From an uncultured Collinsella sp. (GTDB lineage Bacteria; Actinomycetota; Coriobacteriia; Coriobacteriales; Coriobacteriaceae): a DNA stretch of 10,126 nucleotides. Every line of letters begins with the position of its first letter. Position 1 is the stretch's first letter. Below are positions 1 to 8,086 of the stretch, in pieces. Location of the stretch: the NCBI GenBank assembly GCA_900754275.1, contig CAAECF010000078.1, positions 1 to 10,126 on the forward strand. Direction: 5' to 3'. A model generated the notes under the pieces. The model was given only the letters and a program-made list of their open reading frames with translations, was not told the DNA's origin and made no database searches. Both the position numbers and the translations under genes were made by a program.

Positions 1-38
1 AATCAGGTCGCATTCTCCACGCCATCCGGTCATCAGAA

Positions 39-1079
39 TCATGCCGGCAGCCAATACCTCATTTGACGGTCCACGGCGCCGGCAGTCACCTGCAGATCCG
101 TGGCGCCCGGCTTGTCCTGGATATCCGGCGCGGTCGAGAGCACCTCGTCCATACGCTTAAAGCCGGCGATAGCCTTCTGATACGTTTCGGCCGAATTGAC
201 GAGCGTCTCAAGCGGCGTGCAGAACAGCGAAATATAGAGTGCAAAGGTCGCCATATCGACCGCCTGCAGCTGTCCCTGGGCGACCAGCCAGCCGCCCAGC
301 AGCACCACGATCACATAGAGCACACCCGAGAGCAGGCCATACGTCGCGGTATAGACGCCCATGGCGTGATACATGTTCTCCTTGGACGAAAGATAGCGAT
401 TGTTTGAGGCGCGGAACTTGAAGCGTTCGGTCTCCTCATTGGCAAAGCTCTTGACCACACGCATGCCCGCCAGCGAATCCTGCAGCTGCGCATTGATGCC
501 GCTGATTTTTTTGCGGTTGTCGCTAAAGACCTCGCGCATGCGCATGTTCTGCCAAAACATGATGACCGCAAACGCCGCCGTCACCACGGCCATGGCGAGC
601 GCCAGCACCGGGGCAATGGTAAAGAGGATCACAAATGAGCCGATGATCTCGATACCGCAGATAATGATCCATTCGGGCACGTGGTGCGCCGCCTCGCAGA
701 TATCGAACAGGTCGTTGACCACACGGCTCATCATGTCACCCGAGCTGTTGCGATCGAAGTATGCAAAGCTAAACCGTTCGTACTGATCGAACAGGTCCTC
801 ACGCATCTTGGACTCCATGCGCGCGCCCATCACGTGGCCCCAATAGCTCACAAAGTAGCGGCAGGCGCAGCGGATGGCATACATCAGCACCAGTCCCACC
901 GCGATCATGCCGAGCGCCTGCATAATGGCAGCCTGGCCCTGGGTAAACAACCCTCCGGTCAGATTGCGCAGGATAATGGGAAACGCCAGGTCAATGGCGG
1001 CAAGCACCAGGGCACAAATAGTATCAGCAACAAAAAGCCCCATCTGGGGCTTGTAGTAAGAAAGAAACCTCTTCAGCAT
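39..1079 (-). CDS. ABC exporter, transmembrane half only; ATPase domain missing
   Basis: The 346 residues match the membrane domain of type IV (MsbA/LmrA-like) ABC exporters. About six hydrophobic segments are visible, near residues 15-36, 54-74, 136-157, 160-176, 246-268 and 276-292. The family signature FDRNSSGDMMSRVVNDL lies at 107-123, and the coupling-helix region ALVNSAETYQKAIAGFKRM-like stretch ends at 310. Full-length family members have about 580-600 residues, with Walker A, LSGGQ and Walker B motifs in the second half. Here the linker runs to about Asp337, then a nine-residue tail without family resemblance ends at a TAG/TGA-type stop. The gene therefore has no ATPase domain and could not power transport alone. 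The start is supported by GAGGA about six bases upstream. It lies 82 bases after the NUDIX gene on the same strand. The substrate cannot be told. Truncation, recombination or an assembly join are all possible. Confidence 0.8.
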   Translation of the reverse strand: MLKRFLSYYKPQMGLFVADTICALVLAAIDLAFPIILRNLTGGLFTQGQAAIMQALGMIAVGLVLMYAIRCACRYFVSYWGHVMGARMESKMREDLFDQYERFSFAYFDRNSSGDMMSRVVNDLFDICEAAHHVPEWIIICGIEIIGSFVILFTIAPVLALAMAVVTAAFAVIMFWQNMRMREVFSDNRKKISGINAQLQDSLAGMRVVKSFANEETERFKFRASNNRYLSSKENMYHAMGVYTATYGLLSGVLYVIVVLLGGWLVAQGQLQAVDMATFALYISLFCTPLETLVNSAETYQKAIAGFKRMDEVLSTAPDIQDKPGATDLQVTAGAVDRQMRYWLPA

Positions 1080-1110
1080 GTGATCCTCAAAGAAATATCA
1101 GCAACGTAAG

Positions 1111-1149
1111 GCCCTGGGACAAAGCAATCAGTAGTACTTATCCCAGGGC
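1111..1149 (-). other. Hairpin between NUDIX and ABC genes
   Basis: Perfect nine-base inverted repeat: GCCCTGGGA at 1111-1119 pairs with TCCCAGGGC at 1141-1149 around a 21-base loop. It begins 12 bases after the NUDIX stop and ends about 30 bases before the ABC start. The transcript has no U-run after the stem, so it is not a canonical intrinsic terminator. It could be a Rho-linked 3' end, a processing or stability element, or an operator. The fold is certain from the sequence; the function is not known. Confidence 0.5.
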
Positions 1150-1161
1150 TATCCCCACTCG

Positions 1162-1857
1162 TTAAAGCTCCGTGCCCCCAAGGCGGTGCGCGATGCTATC
1201 GCAGGCCAAGGCGCCCACGACGGTCTTGGCGTCCTCGATCTTACCGTCGAGCACGGCGTCGATCAGCTCGTGCAGTGGTACCAGGTCGACGTTGACAAAC
1301 TCGTCATCGTCGGGATCGGGCGCATCAAACTCGAGCTTGGTAGCCAGGTAGATGTGAATAATCTCGTCGCAAAAACCGCAGGTCGTGACAATCGACGTCA
1401 AAAAGCGGATGCGGCCGGCCTTAAAGCCCGTCTCCTCATGCAGTTCGCGCTTGGCGCAATCGAGCGGGTCCTCGCCCGGGTCGAGCTTGCCGGCGGGAAT
1501 CTCGACCGTCACGCGGTCGATGGCGGTGCGGTACTGACGCACCAGCACGATCTTGCCGCTTTCGGTCAGCGCCACAACGGCCGCCGCACCCGGATGGCGA
1601 ACGATATCGCGGGCACTGTGGTGACCGTTAGGCAGCTCAACCTCAAGACGGTGGACGTCGAGGATCTTGCCCTTCCAGGCACACTCCTCCGAAAGAATCT
1701 TCTCGTGCAACAGGGCGTCATGCGGGTCGTCGTCGCCCAGCACCAGCGCCGGCTCGTCAGCGATCTCGCCACCAGGCTCGCCCTCGGCGTGCCCGTACTC
1801 GCGACCGTCTTCCTCGACGATCTGCGCGTCCACGAGCTCTTCGTTCTTATCGTCCAT
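1162..1857 (-). CDS. NUDIX hydrolase, ADP-ribose pyrophosphatase type
   Basis: Predicted to hydrolyse ADP-ribose or a similar nucleoside diphosphate derivative to AMP plus a sugar phosphate, in the cytoplasm with Mg2+. The complete NUDIX box Gx5Ex7REUxEExGU occupies residues 123-145, with G123, E129, R137-E138, E141-E142 and G144. The preceding LVRQYR (105-110) and VEIPAGK (118-124) are typical of the ADP-ribose pyrophosphatase (NudF-like) subgroup. The protein has 231 residues. About the first 55 are acidic, unlike the compact family core, and show no recognisable domain. I chose the ATG at 1857 because GAGGG sits about nine bases before it. The in-frame ATG at 1866 would abut that ribosome binding site, although it would give a valid 234-residue product. 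The gene follows purD by 21 bases and is probably co-transcribed with it. The exact substrate is inferred. Confidence 0.88.
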   Translation of the reverse strand: MDDKNEELVDAQIVEEDGREYGHAEGEPGGEIADEPALVLGDDDPHDALLHEKILSEECAWKGKILDVHRLEVELPNGHHSARDIVRHPGAAAVVALTESGKIVLVRQYRTAIDRVTVEIPAGKLDPGEDPLDCAKRELHEETGFKAGRIRFLTSIVTTCGFCDEIIHIYLATKLEFDAPDPDDDEFVNVDLVPLHELIDAVLDGKIEDAKTVVGALACDSIAHRLGGTEL

Positions 1858-1878
1858 CCGTCTCATCCCTCTCGGATT

Positions 1879-3183
1879 TTAGGCATCCCAGGCGTCGCGG
1901 CCGCGCAGCGCGCGCAGGCCAATGTCGTGACGCAGGGTCTTGCCCTCAAAATCAATCTTCTCGCAGGCCTCGTAGGCAAGGTTGCGAGCGTTCTCGAACG
2001 TGTCGCCCAGAGCGGTCACGGCAAGCACGCGGCCACCATTGGTCACGAGCTGGCCGTCCACCACGGCGGTGCCCGCGTGGTACACGGTCACGTTCTCCAT
2101 GGCCTCGGCATCGGCGATACCGGTGATGACCTTGCCCTTCTCGTAGCTGCCGGGATAGCCCGCGCTCGTCAGGACAACGGCCACGGCCCACTCGTCACGC
2201 CAGTCGAGCTCAATCTGATCGAGCTCGCAGTTGGCACAAGCCAGCATGACCTCGACCAGGTCGTTCTTAAGGCGCGGCAGCACGACCTGCGTCTCGGGGT
2301 CGCCAAAGCGGGCATTGAACTCCAGCACCTTGGGGCCGGCAGGCGTGAGCATAAAGCCGCCGTACAGGCAGCCGCGGTAGTCGATACCCTCGACAGCGAG
2401 CTCGGCCACGGTCTGCTCCATGACCTTCACCATCGTGGCGTGCTCCTCGTCAGTCACGATGGGCACCGGGCTGTAGACGCCCATGCCACCGGTGTTGGGG
2501 CCCTTGTCGCCCTCGAGCGCGCGCTTGTGGTCCTGCGAGGTGGCCATGGGGCGAACGGTCTTGCCGTCGGTAAAGGCCAGCAGCGAGCACTCGGGGCCAA
2601 CGAGCATCTCCTCGATAACCACGGTGTTGCCGGCATCGCCAAAGGTGCCGCCAAAACACTCGCGCACGGCCTCCTCGGCCTGCGCAAGCTCGGTTGCCAC
2701 GATAACGCCCTTGCCCGCGGCAAGGCCGTCGGCCTTGACGACCAGCGGGGCGCCCTGCTCGCGCACGTAGGCAAGAGCCGAAGCCTCGTCGGTAAACGAG
2801 CCGTAGGCCGCCGTAGGGATACCGGCGCGCTCCATGAGCTGCTTGGAGAACAGCTTGGAGCCCTCCATCTGGGCGCCCTCGGCACCCGGGCCAAAGCAGG
2901 GAATACCCGCCGCGCGCACGGCGTCGGCCACGCCCGCCACGAGCGGAGCCTCGGGGCCAATTACCACAAGTCCGCATCCGTGGCTCTGCGCAAACGCCGC
3001 CACGGCCGCAGGATCGCAGTCGTCGAGAACAACGTTCTCGCCGCAGCTCGCGGTGCCGCCGTTGCCCGGCGCAATGTAGAGCTTGCCGGCGCGCGGTGAT
3101 GCTGCGAGCTTGGCTGCCAAAGCATGCTCACGGCCGCCGCTGCCCAACAACAGGATGTCGATGGTTTGAGTGTCCGCCTTCAA
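1879..3183 (-). CDS. purD: Phosphoribosylamine-glycine ligase (GAR synthetase)
   Basis: Catalyses the second step of de novo purine synthesis: phosphoribosylamine + glycine + ATP gives glycinamide ribonucleotide. The 434 residues fit the single-domain bacterial enzyme. Visible motifs are GSGGREHAL (14-22, N-domain nucleotide fold), GPEAPLVAG (76-84), the ATP-grasp glycine-rich loop KADGLAAGKGV (150-160), QDHKR (217-221), GPNTGGMG (228-235) and the metal-binding EFNARFGDPET (288-298). The reading frame stays open further upstream, but the start is best placed at TTG 3183. AGGAGG lies five bases before it, and the family-specific sequence begins a few residues later. A longer start would add 56 residues with no family character and run into the leader. 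purA lies 118 bases upstream and the NUDIX gene follows closely, giving a purine-linked transcription unit. Confidence 0.95.
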   Translation of the reverse strand: MKADTQTIDILLLGSGGREHALAAKLAASPRAGKLYIAPGNGGTASCGENVVLDDCDPAAVAAFAQSHGCGLVVIGPEAPLVAGVADAVRAAGIPCFGPGAEGAQMEGSKLFSKQLMERAGIPTAAYGSFTDEASALAYVREQGAPLVVKADGLAAGKGVIVATELAQAEEAVRECFGGTFGDAGNTVVIEEMLVGPECSLLAFTDGKTVRPMATSQDHKRALEGDKGPNTGGMGVYSPVPIVTDEEHATMVKVMEQTVAELAVEGIDYRGCLYGGFMLTPAGPKVLEFNARFGDPETQVVLPRLKNDLVEVMLACANCELDQIELDWRDEWAVAVVLTSAGYPGSYEKGKVITGIADAEAMENVTVYHAGTAVVDGQLVTNGGRVLAVTALGDTFENARNLAYEACEKIDFEGKTLRHDIGLRALRGRDAWDA

Positions 3184-3221
3184 GGGTGCCTCCTCTATGG
3201 ATGAACGGCCCGCTCCGCGCG

Positions 3222-3279
3222 AGCCCTTTGCAAGCAAATATACCCCTCGGCCGCCCGTCCGGGCTGCAAAGGGGTATAT
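3222..3279 (-). promoter_or_regulatory. purD leader with two competing hairpins
   Basis: In the purA-purD gap, ATATACCCCT (plus strand 3238-3247) pairs perfectly with AGGGGTATAT (3270-3279). A second pairing, CCCTTTGCA (3224-3232) with TGCAAAGGG (3265-3273), uses part of the same segment, so the two cannot form together. A further AGCCC/GGGCT match (3222-3226 with 3261-3265) adds to the second family of folds. In the transcript the first hairpin is followed by UAUAUUUGCUU, a weak U-rich stretch, and the purD ribosome binding site lies about 30 bases further on. This is the geometry of a terminator/antiterminator or processing switch, or simply a weak purA terminator. I recognise no known riboswitch class here. 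Confidence 0.4.
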
Positions 3280-3301
3280 CGCAATAACCAAATAGTCCCG
3301 A

Positions 3302-4588
<1,287 letters not shown>

Positions 4589-4654
4589 GTTTACTCCTTA
4601 CATTCATGGACTGTCTACGCGCCACGCCGGCACGCAGAAGCACAAAACATTCCC

Positions 4655-4683
4655 AGTATACCCGTGCAACGGGCGCCTGTCCT
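4655..4683 (-). promoter_or_regulatory. Candidate purA promoter
   Basis: On the minus strand, AGGACA (4678-4683) and TATACT (4655-4660) are separated by 17 bases. The -10 matches the sigma-70 consensus at five of six positions; the -35 is weaker. The predicted start lies about 60 bases before the purA ATG. A small stem CCCGT/ACGGG (4661-4673) lies in the spacer. Pattern evidence only. Confidence 0.35.
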
Positions 4684-6073
4684 ACTCCTCGGCATGTGCC
4701 CCATCAAGCTCATAGAACTTGGTGGATGCCGGCAGGAACATCAGATCGACGTCGCCGATCGGGCCCGAACGGTTCTTGGCCACGACGATACGCGTAACGC
4801 CCTCGTCGGGTCGATCGTCGCGCGAGGCCTCGGCCTCGTCGGCGGAGCGGTCCAAGAACATAACGATATCGGCGTCCTGCTCGATGGAGCCCGATTCACG
4901 AAGGTCGGAAAGCTGCGGGCGCTTGCCGGTACGGGATTCGACCTGACGCGAGAGCTGCGACAGCGCGATGAGCGGGATCTTGAGCTCCTTGGCCATGATC
5001 TTCAGACCACGCGACATCTCCGAAACCTCGACGGTACGGCTCTCGGAGCGGCGTCCCGGCGGAGGACTCACCAGCTGCAGGTAGTCCAGGATGATGATTG
5101 CCTTCTCCTTGTTATGGAGCATGCGGCGGCTCTTGGCGCGAATCTCGGTCACTGTGGTGCCGGGCGTATCGTCAATCAGAATATCGAGCTTGGACAAGGT
5201 CTGCGTGGCCTCGTTGATATTGGCCCACTGCTCGGGGCTAATGCGGCCCATGCGGAAGTCACTGATCGAGATCATGGCGTAGGCGCAAATCAGACGCTGG
5301 GCAATTTCTTTGCCCGACATCTCCAGCGAGAAGAAGCCGACGGTATAACCGGCAGCGGCAGCGTTGAGCGCCAGATTCAGGGCGAACGACGTCTTACCCA
5401 CAGCAGGGCGGGCGCCGATAATGATGAGCTGGCCCTCGCGGAAGCCCATGAGCATGCGGTCGAGTGACGGGAAGCCCGTGGGCACGCCCGCAGCCTGACC
5501 ACCGGCCTGACACACTTCCTCGGCCTCGTTATAGGCCTCAACCATAAACTCGGTCAGCGTCTTGTAGCTCGACTTGACCTCGCGTGCCGTGACCTTGAGC
5601 AGCTTGCTCTCGGCTAGCTCCACGACCTCCTTGGTGTCGGTGGGGGCGTTATATGCCAGCGCGTTGATCTCGTTGGTGGCGCCGATCAGCTCGCGCAGCA
5701 TCGAATCGCGACGAACGATGGCGGCATGGTGCTGCCAGTTCACGAGCGACAGAGTCTGACCCATCAGCTCCAAAATGTAGGCCTCGCCGCCCACGGCATC
5801 GAGCTTGTTGATGCTTCGCAGGTAATCGATCAGCGAGATGGAGTCGATGGGAATGCGGCTGTTGTACATATCGACCATCGCGGTGTAGATGGTCTTATGA
5901 ATGGGCCGGTAGAAATCATCGGGCTGCAGCTCGACCTGGGCCTCTTCGACCACCTCGGGCGATAGCAGCATAGCGGCCAGTACATTGGCCTCTGCATCTT
6001 GGTTTTGGGGAAGACCCAACTTTGAGCCGCGGTCCTCGACCGTCAGCCCCGTCTCCCTATCGTCATATGCCAT
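4682..6073 (-). CDS. dnaB: Replicative DNA helicase DnaB
   Basis: Hexameric ATP-driven helicase that unwinds DNA ahead of the replication fork and binds primase. The 463 residues carry the N-terminal primase-interacting domain (PQNQDAEANVLAAML at 22-36, DFYRPIHKTIYTAM at 53-66) and a C-terminal RecA-fold motor. Motor motifs are Walker A GARPAVGKTS (220-229), Walker B IIILDYLQL (326-334, Asp330), the LSQLSR DNA-contact loop (371-376), the arginine-finger region RESGSIEQDAD (392-402) and KNRSGPIG (433-440). No intein interrupts it. I chose the third in-frame ATG (6073) because GAGGA lies about seven bases before it; the ATG at 6085 has no good ribosome binding site and adds only MRML. An intrinsic terminator separates it from rplI, so it should have its own promoter. 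Confidence 0.96.
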   Translation of the reverse strand: MAYDDRETGLTVEDRGSKLGLPQNQDAEANVLAAMLLSPEVVEEAQVELQPDDFYRPIHKTIYTAMVDMYNSRIPIDSISLIDYLRSINKLDAVGGEAYILELMGQTLSLVNWQHHAAIVRRDSMLRELIGATNEINALAYNAPTDTKEVVELAESKLLKVTAREVKSSYKTLTEFMVEAYNEAEEVCQAGGQAAGVPTGFPSLDRMLMGFREGQLIIIGARPAVGKTSFALNLALNAAAAGYTVGFFSLEMSGKEIAQRLICAYAMISISDFRMGRISPEQWANINEATQTLSKLDILIDDTPGTTVTEIRAKSRRMLHNKEKAIIILDYLQLVSPPPGRRSESRTVEVSEMSRGLKIMAKELKIPLIALSQLSRQVESRTGKRPQLSDLRESGSIEQDADIVMFLDRSADEAEASRDDRPDEGVTRIVVAKNRSGPIGDVDLMFLPASTKFYELDGAHAEE

Positions 6074-6106
6074 GAGCATCCTCATTCATATCGCTTGCGA
6101 GCATCC

Positions 6107-6115
6107 ATAGTATCA
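6107..6115 (-). promoter_or_regulatory. Candidate extended -10 element for dnaB
   Basis: The minus strand reads TGATACTAT, a TGn extended -10 followed by TACTAT, which would start transcription about 27 bases before the dnaB ATG. No convincing -35 is visible. The 154 bases between dnaB and the rplI terminator also hold a short inverted repeat GTCCT/AGGAC around GTATAT at 6175-6190, which could be an operator. Weak evidence. Confidence 0.28.
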
Positions 6116-6226
6116 GCCACGGTCCCAAAACGCGCCGCGCGCCGCCAATCATCACCGAACCAAACGGATGAACGGTCCTGTATATAGGACTTCGACGCAA
6201 CGTTCACCATGACACTCACTCAGCGC

Positions 6227-6265
6227 AAAAAACAAAAGGGCGCCCTGGTTTCCCAGAGCGCCCTT
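6227..6265 (-). terminator. Intrinsic terminator of the rpsF-ssb-rpsR-rplI operon
   Basis: On the minus strand, AAGGGCGC pairs with GCGCCCTT (plus strand 6236-6265), with an inner CTGG/CCAG stem. It is followed at once by a T-rich run, TTTTGTTTTTT (6227-6237). It begins about 33 bases after the rplI stop. A textbook Rho-independent terminator that separates the ribosomal operon from dnaB. Confidence 0.9.
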
Positions 6266-6297
6266 CTTAGAACAAGATTGTTGCGTTGCAGCAAATG

Positions 6298-6837
6298 CTA
6301 CTCGGCAGCAGCCTCAGTCTCGACCTCGGCGGTCTCGGCCTCGGCGACCTCAGCGGCCTCCTCGACCTCAGCCTCGGCAGCGAGCTCCTCGGCGGTAACG
6401 CCGACGAGAACGACAACCTCGGCCTTGATCTCGCGGTACAGCGAGATGGCAACGGTGTGGGCACCGGCAACCTTGATGGGCTTACCGAGCTCGACGCGCT
6501 TGCGGTCGATGTCCATACCGAGCTGAGCCTTGATGGCGTCAGCGACCATAGCGGCGGTAACGGAGCCAAAGAGGATGCCCTCGTCGCCGACCTTGACGTC
6601 AACGGTGACCGTCTTGCCCTCGAAGGCAGCCTTGGTCTCGTTGGCGGTAGCCAGACGGACGGCCTCGCGCTTGGCGATGTTGTTGCGACGCTCGTCAAGC
6701 TGCTTGAGGTTGCCCTTGGTGGCGGCAACAGCGAGCTTCTTGGGGAACAGGAAGTTCTCAGCGTAACCCTGAGCGACCTCTACGACGTCACCCTCGCCGC
6801 CCTTGCCCTTGATCTCATCGAGAAGAATAACCTTCAT
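6298..6837 (-). CDS. rplI: 50S ribosomal protein L9, with acidic C-terminal tail
   Basis: Binds 23S rRNA near the base of the L1 stalk and helps keep the reading frame. The N-terminal domain MKVILLDEIKGKGGEGDVVEVAQGYAENFL (start to about residue 30) with the following FPKKLAVAAT is the L9 signature. A connecting helix follows (about 40-75), then the C-terminal domain (about 77-148). The protein has 179 residues against about 148-150 in E. coli and Bacillus. The extra 30 or so residues are almost only Ala, Glu, Val and Thr (EEAAEVAEAETAEVETEAAA). AAGGGAG lies about seven bases before the ATG. rpsR ends 15 bases upstream, so translation is probably coupled. It is the last gene before the operon terminator. 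Confidence 0.96.
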   Translation of the reverse strand: MKVILLDEIKGKGGEGDVVEVAQGYAENFLFPKKLAVAATKGNLKQLDERRNNIAKREAVRLATANETKAAFEGKTVTVDVKVGDEGILFGSVTAAMVADAIKAQLGMDIDRKRVELGKPIKVAGAHTVAISLYREIKAEVVVLVGVTAEELAAEAEVEEAAEVAEAETAEVETEAAAE

Positions 6838-6852
6838 GATGCGTCTCCCTTC

Positions 6853-7119
6853 TTAGCCGCGGTCGCGGTTGCCACGAGAGGAAACCACGGGGACGGTGTA
6901 CGGCAGGAGAGCCATCTCGCGGGCGCGCTTGATGGCGTTGGCGATGTCATGCTGATGCTGCGTGCAAGCGCCAGTGACGCGACGGGGCTTGATCTTGCCA
7001 CGGTCGGTCATGTACTTACGGAGAAGCTGAGTGTCCTTATAGTCGATGAACTCAGTGTTCTCCTTGCAGAACTGGCAGTACTTACGACGCGGCTGACGTG
7101 CAGAAAAATCATTAGCCAT
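6853..7119 (-). CDS. rpsR: 30S ribosomal protein S18, zinc-binding (C+) form
   Basis: Small-subunit protein that binds 16S rRNA as a heterodimer with S6, encoded two genes upstream. The 88 residues contain RRKYCQFCKEN (11-21), IDYKDTQLLRKY (25-36), the rRNA-binding RRVTGACTQHQHDIANAIKRAR (46-67) and ALLPY (70-74). Cys15, Cys18, Cys52 and His55 form a likely zinc site, as in the C+ S18 of other actinobacteria. In mycobacteria such forms are replaced by cysteine-free paralogues when zinc is scarce; no such paralogue is in this window. The frame is open 17 codons further upstream, but AAAGG about nine bases before the ATG at 7119 and family alignment fix the start. Confidence 0.95.
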   Translation of the reverse strand: MANDFSARQPRRKYCQFCKENTEFIDYKDTQLLRKYMTDRGKIKPRRVTGACTQHQHDIANAIKRAREMALLPYTVPVVSSRGNRDRG

Positions 7120-7143
7120 GTCAAAATACCTTTCATTTGGCAA

Positions 7144-7159
7144 CTTCGGCGAACCGAAG
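7144..7159 (-). other. UUCG-loop hairpin upstream of rpsR
   Basis: In the 72-base ssb-rpsR gap the transcript can form CUUCGG-UUCG-CCGAAG, a six-base stem with a UUCG tetraloop, about 18 bases before the rpsR ribosome binding site. No U-run follows, so it is not a terminator. It may protect or process the mRNA or modulate rpsR translation. Confidence 0.45.
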
Positions 7160-7191
7160 CCGCCTCTCACTCAAAAATAGGTGAACAACCC

Positions 7192-7644
7192 TTAGAACGG
7201 GATGTCCTCATCGTAGACGTCGACCGCGGGCGGCGTAGCCACCGGCGCGGCAGGACGTGCTGCGGGCGCGGGAGCTGCGGGGGCGTAACCGCCCTGATCG
7301 TAGCCACCCTGGCCACCACGGGAGCTCATAAACTCGATCTCATCGACGATGACCTCAAGCTTGCTCCGGCGCTGGCCGTCGCGCTCCCAAGAGCTGTAGC
7401 GCAGCTTGCCCTCGATCGCGACCTTGTTTCCCTTTGCCAGGAAACGGCTCACGGCCTCGGCGCGGGTGCCGAACATGGTGCAGTCGACAAAGTTGGGATA
7501 GTCCTCCCACTCACCAGTCTGCGCGTTGCGGCGACGATCGTTCACGGCAACGCCAAAGGACAGAACCTGGGTTCCGCCGGCGGTGGCGCGCAGCTCGGGA
7601 TCGCGGGTGAGGTTACCGGTGATGTTCACTCGATTGATGCTCAT
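7192..7644 (-). CDS. ssb: Single-stranded DNA-binding protein
   Basis: Coats single-stranded DNA at replication forks and repair sites and recruits partner proteins. The 150 residues have an OB fold over about 1-107 (MSINRVNITGNLTRDPELR, then VAVNDRRRN, FVDCTMFGTRAEAVSRFLAKG and VAIEGKLRYSSWERDGQRRSK). A Gly/Ala/Pro-rich flexible linker follows (about 108-140), then the acidic tip DEDIPF (145-150) that docks SSB-interacting proteins. AGAGGAAG lies about nine bases before the ATG. It sits between the genes for S6 and S18, as in many bacteria, 48 bases after rpsF. A short GGGC/GCCC stem near 7663-7674 lies in that gap. Confidence 0.97.
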   Translation of the reverse strand: MSINRVNITGNLTRDPELRATAGGTQVLSFGVAVNDRRRNAQTGEWEDYPNFVDCTMFGTRAEAVSRFLAKGNKVAIEGKLRYSSWERDGQRRSKLEVIVDEIEFMSSRGGQGGYDQGGYAPAAPAPAARPAAPVATPPAVDVYDEDIPF

Positions 7645-7692
7645 AACTCACTACTTCCTCTTGGGGCACAAGCCCAGTCCAAAACGACAGTC

Positions 7693-7986
7693 TTACTCCT
7701 GGTCGTCGCGACGGACGATCATGTGGCGGACCACAGCGTCGGTGATGCGCAGGACGCGATCAAGCTCGGCGATCTGGGTAGGATCTGCGTGGAAGTTGAT
7801 GAGGGTGTAGTCACCATCGGTGAGGTCGTTGATCTCGTAGGCGAGCTTGCGCTTGCCCCACTCGTCAACGGAGTCGACCTTGCCAGCGCCCTCAGCGATC
7901 GTGGTATCGATACGCTTCATAACAGCGAGACGAGTCTCGGGGTCGAGCGACGGGTCAACAAAGAACAGCAGTTCATAAGCCTTCAT
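7693..7986 (-). CDS. rpsF: 30S ribosomal protein S6
   Basis: Small-subunit protein that binds the central domain of 16S rRNA together with S18. The 97 residues match the family length. Signatures include MKAYELLFFVDPSLD (1-15), WGKRKLAYEINDLTDGDYTLINF (43-65) and LRITDAVVRHMIVRRD (79-94). The start at 7986 is set by a near-perfect GGAGGTGA four to seven bases before the ATG; the frame is open seven codons upstream, but that ATG lacks a ribosome binding site. First gene of the rpsF-ssb-rpsR-rplI operon, with a candidate promoter and leader hairpin just upstream. Confidence 0.96.
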   Translation of the reverse strand: MKAYELLFFVDPSLDPETRLAVMKRIDTTIAEGAGKVDSVDEWGKRKLAYEINDLTDGDYTLINFHADPTQIAELDRVLRITDAVVRHMIVRRDDQE

Positions 7987-8012
7987 ATTGTCACCTCCTC
8001 TGGGCAAATGTG

Positions 8013-8041
8013 GCTTCAGGTCGTGAAGGTGCGCCTGAAGC
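8013..8041 (-). promoter_or_regulatory. Leader hairpin of the rpsF operon
   Basis: The leader RNA contains GCUUCAGG and CCUGAAGC (plus strand 8013-8020 and 8034-8041), a perfect eight-base stem with the 13-base loop CGCACCUUCACGA, about 17 bases before the rpsF ribosome binding site. In other bacteria an rpsF leader hairpin binds the S6:S18 complex and represses the operon, so this position suggests autoregulation. I do not see the CCG trinucleotide I associate with that motif, so membership is unproven. Confidence 0.45.
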
Positions 8042-8057
8042 AGGAAAAGACTTGGTA

Positions 8058-8086
8058 ATAATATCTTTCAACCTCCTAGGCTGCAA
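8058..8086 (-). promoter_or_regulatory. Candidate promoter of the rpsF operon
   Basis: Minus strand TTGCAG (8081-8086), a 17-base spacer and TATTAT (8058-8063). The -10 matches consensus at five of six positions and the -35 keeps TTG. Transcription would start near 8050, giving a leader of about 64 bases that includes the hairpin at 8013-8041. Confidence 0.5.

Noticed and set aside
1111..1149. Intrinsic terminator after the NUDIX gene
   Set aside because: The stem is perfect, but no U-run follows in the direction of transcription, so it is listed only as a hairpin.
1186..3099. 637-codon plus-strand open frame antisense to the NUDIX and purD genes
   Set aside because: It mirrors the codon bias of two well-identified genes on the other strand, spans their boundary and shows no protein-family character. 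High-GC genomes give such shadows routinely.
6298..6400. Triplet-like CTCGGC repeat as a tandem repeat or CRISPR-like array
   Set aside because: It is the coding sequence of the Ala/Glu tail of L9, in frame and irregular, with no spacer structure.
6286..8058. 590-codon plus-strand open frame antisense to rplI, rpsR, ssb and rpsF
   Set aside because: It covers four certain ribosomal/replication genes plus their gaps, is Leu/Val/Asp-rich in a shadow-like way, and has no ribosome binding site of note.
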